Shown one piece after another: positions 37,887 through 39,433 of a stretch of DNA of 39,433 nucleotides. The stretch lies in the NCBI GenBank assembly GCA_002305765.1, contig DBQU01000020.1, positions 1-39,433 of the forward strand, in the 5' to 3' direction. Each line of letters opens with the position of its first letter. The stretch's first letter is position 1. The notes under the pieces were generated by a model. That model saw only the letters and a list, made by a program, of their open reading frames with translations, was not told the DNA's origin and did not search any database. This DNA comes from Deltaproteobacteria bacterium UBA1386. Its GTDB lineage: Bacteria > Desulfobacterota > Syntrophorhabdia > Syntrophorhabdales > Syntrophorhabdaceae. The translations under genes were made by a program, and so were the position numbers.

Positions 37887-38122
37887 CGTCATTCCGGCGA
37901 AGGCCGGAATCCAGGAAAGACGGGCAGTGAATGACCACTGAACAGGCAAAGGTCCGACACGCCTTTCCCATTCCACTGTTCCACTGTTCCGGTGTTACCC
38001 TTTGTTTGTTTTCTGTTGCAGCGGGACTTTTCCTGGATTCCGGCCTTCGCCGGAATGACGGGCTGAGGCTGTGAGGGAATGACGGAGGAGCGCAAACCGG
38101 ACCGGGAACCGTCTCTGTCAAC
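37887..38122. repeat. Intergenic element with perfect 32-bp inverted arms, copy B
   Basis: The arms at 37887-37918 and 38029-38060 (CGTCATTCCGGCGAAGGCCG and onward) are exact complements. The tail with ACCGGACCGGGAACCG (about 38074-38122) matches copy A. A run of CGCTTGAAT-like units lies just before it (37827-37861). No gene was found in the gap 37823-38220. Confidence 0.88.
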
Positions 38123-38169
38123 AACCTGTTGAGTGGCAAGACGTCGCACGGAATTGGCGGTGAATGGGG

Positions 38170-38199
38170 TTGAATTCGAGAGGGGTGCTCCTTTATTAT
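38170..38199 (+). promoter_or_regulatory. Predicted promoter of the flavin oxidoreductase gene
   Basis: -35 TTGAAT (38170-38175), 18-bp spacer, -10 TATTAT (38194-38199). It lies downstream of the first in-frame ATG (38164), supporting ATG 38221 as the true start. Confidence 0.6.
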
Positions 38200-38220
38200 A
38201 GTGGAAAGGAGGAGTGTACG

Positions 38221-39342
38221 ATGATGTATCCCCATGTGTTTTCTTCCATCGTTGTTGGCGGTGTCGCCCTGAAGAACCGGGTGACCATGGCGCCCATTTA
38301 TCTTGGTTACGCCGCGCCTGACGGCGGGGTTTCTCCTCTTATGCTGGAGCACTATCGCTCCGTGGCGAAGGGCGGGGCCGCGATGGTGGTCGTCGAGAAC
38401 ACCACCATCGACCATCCCGCCGCAAGCGGGGCGAGCAGGATGCTGAGGAGCGATACGGACGCGAACCTTGCCGAACTGTCCGAGCTTGCTTCAGCCATAA
38501 AGAATGAAGGCTCCGTTGCCTGTGTCCAGATAAATCACGGAGGGCGCTTCTCTCTGGGCGAGTCTCCGCTCGCCCCATCCGCCGTCGACACCTTCGGCAA
38601 GACGCCGCGGGCCATGACCCTCGACGATATCAGGCATGTGCGCGAGAAATTCGTCGAAGCCGCCCTGAGGGTGAAGAAAGCGGGATTCGACATGGTCGAG
38701 CTTCACGGAGGCACCGGGTATTTGCTGTCGGAGTTCGTTTCTCCCCGGACGAACAAGAGGAACGACAACTACGGAGGCGCCCTCGAGAACAGGATGCTGT
38801 TCCCGCTGGAGGTCCTGCGCGCGGTCAAGGATGGGGTGGGGAATTTCCCCGTCGGCTACCGTTTCCTTGCCGACGAATGGCTCCCAGACGGCCTCAAACT
38901 GGACGAATCGACCCGATTTGCCAGCGCCCTGTCCGACGCCGGGGTTGCGTACATCTCGGTGATGGGCGGTACCTACGAATCCTTTACTCTCCCGGAGATC
39001 GTCGAAAGATCGCGGAACGAAGGCTACATGGCGGACCTGGCTGAAGCGGTCAGAAAGAACGTCGCGGTGCCGGTCGTAGCCGCGGGCAGGATATCCTCGG
39101 GAAAGACGGCGGAAGAGATCCTGGCGACGGGCAAAGCCGATCTGCTGGGTCTTGCGAGGGTCCTCTGGGCGGACCCCGAGTGGCCGAACAAGGTCAGGGA
39201 AGGCCGGGAAGATGAGATAATCCATTGCGCCCCGTCGTGCAACGATGCCTGTATGCGCCAGGTGCTGAAGGCAAAGCCGGCGGTCTGCATGCAGTGGCCG
39301 CAGGAGAAGATAGACCGTTATAAGGCCCGTTTCGGCGGATAG
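38221..39342 (+). CDS. Old-yellow-enzyme-family flavin oxidoreductase with 4Fe-4S motif
   Basis: ATG 38221 is preceded by AAAGGAGGAG at good spacing and by a promoter. The 373-residue protein is an OYE-type TIM barrel: NRVTMAPIYLGYAAPDGGVS, CVQINHGGRFS, ELHGGTGYLLSEFVSPRTNK, RNDNYGGALENR and GRISSGKTAEEILATGKADL. At the C-terminus Cys336-x3-Cys340-x3-Cys344-x11-Cys356 matches the 4Fe-4S site of dienoyl-CoA reductase and trimethylamine dehydrogenase relatives. Those have a further FAD/NAD half, which is absent here. Electrons must therefore come from a separate donor through the cluster. The substrate is unknown. Confidence 0.9.
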   Translation: MMYPHVFSSIVVGGVALKNRVTMAPIYLGYAAPDGGVSPLMLEHYRSVAKGGAAMVVVENTTIDHPAASGASRMLRSDTDANLAELSELASAIKNEGSVACVQINHGGRFSLGESPLAPSAVDTFGKTPRAMTLDDIRHVREKFVEAALRVKKAGFDMVELHGGTGYLLSEFVSPRTNKRNDNYGGALENRMLFPLEVLRAVKDGVGNFPVGYRFLADEWLPDGLKLDESTRFASALSDAGVAYISVMGGTYESFTLPEIVERSRNEGYMADLAEAVRKNVAVPVVAAGRISSGKTAEEILATGKADLLGLARVLWADPEWPNKVREGREDEIIHCAPSCNDACMRQVLKAKPAVCMQWPQEKIDRYKARFGG

Positions 39343-39366
39343 ACCGTTTAAAGTTAGACCTTGGAC

Positions 39367-39433
39367 CCGCCCCATCGTCATCCCGTTCCCCGCCCCATCG
39401 TCATCCCGGCGAAGGCCGGGATCCAGAAAAGCA
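39367..39433. repeat. 23-bp tandem repeat and start of a third palindromic element
   Basis: CCGCCCCATCGTCATCCCG occurs at 39367-39385 and 39390-39408 (period 23). From about 39400 the sequence reads as the left arm of the GTCAT(T/C)CCGGCGAAG element seen at 27522 and 37887, cut by the window end. Confidence 0.75.

Overview
The window looks like two joined pieces of one bacterial chromosome. The right half (about 19,050 to the end) is GC-rich. It carries Cache/PAS hybrid histidine kinases, a PilZ protein, UspA, a Pif1-WYL helicase, a B12-binding radical SAM protein and many intergenic hairpin repeats. This mixture suggests a Deltaproteobacteria-like anaerobe (Desulfobacterota, perhaps Syntrophorhabdus-like). 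The assignment rests on gene style only and is inference.

The left half (1 to about 19,046) reads as the right-hand part of an integrated genomic island. A full-length tyrosine integrase (17,645-18,850, minus strand) sits beside a 45-base 3' fragment of a tRNA-Arg(TCT) gene (19,002-19,046). The 5' half of that tRNA is missing, so the fragment should be the right attachment site. The restored tRNA and the left end of the island should lie to the left of this window. The cargo, from left to right, is: a DUF6765 protein (cut by the window edge) with a YiiX/C92-like cysteine hydrolase; a minus-strand operon with an exported TPR protein, an exported protein ending in an HNH-type (CHH) nuclease-toxin-like domain, and a small putative immunity protein; a 44-residue-repeat membrane protein; two unrecognised proteins and a membrane J-domain protein; an AbiE-family toxin-antitoxin pair; a complete type I restriction-modification operon hsdM-hsdS-hsdR; a very acidic small protein; and a four-helix membrane protein.

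The AbiE-type locus (about 8,850-11,015) is the most unusual part. The AbiEii-like nucleotidyltransferase and the AbiEi-like protein are convergent and overlap by 41 bp at their 3' ends, whereas the classical family is a tandem operon. Each gene has two perfect AT-rich palindromes upstream, all with alternating TA cores but with different arms. Each start codon lies exactly seven bases past a good -10 box, so both mRNAs are predicted to be leaderless.

The right half holds uspA; a PilZ protein; a dCache-PAS-PAS-PAS hybrid kinase; a Pif1-WYL helicase flanked by two copies of a hairpin repeat; a radical SAM protein; a YecE/DUF72 protein; an alpha/beta hydrolase with a cysteine nucleophile; a coupled dual-specificity phosphatase and ADP-ribosylglycohydrolase; an overlapping mntA-hepT toxin-antitoxin pair followed by a SemiSWEET and an AlkD-like protein; a conserved acidic protein; an exported ankyrin protein ending in a Kunitz protease-inhibitor domain; a periplasmic binding protein followed by a second hybrid kinase; and a short old-yellow-enzyme protein with a 4Fe-4S motif. 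Intergenic spaces here are rich in long inverted repeats. Several are built from iterated units of about 9-10 bp, and one family has perfect 30-32 bp arms.
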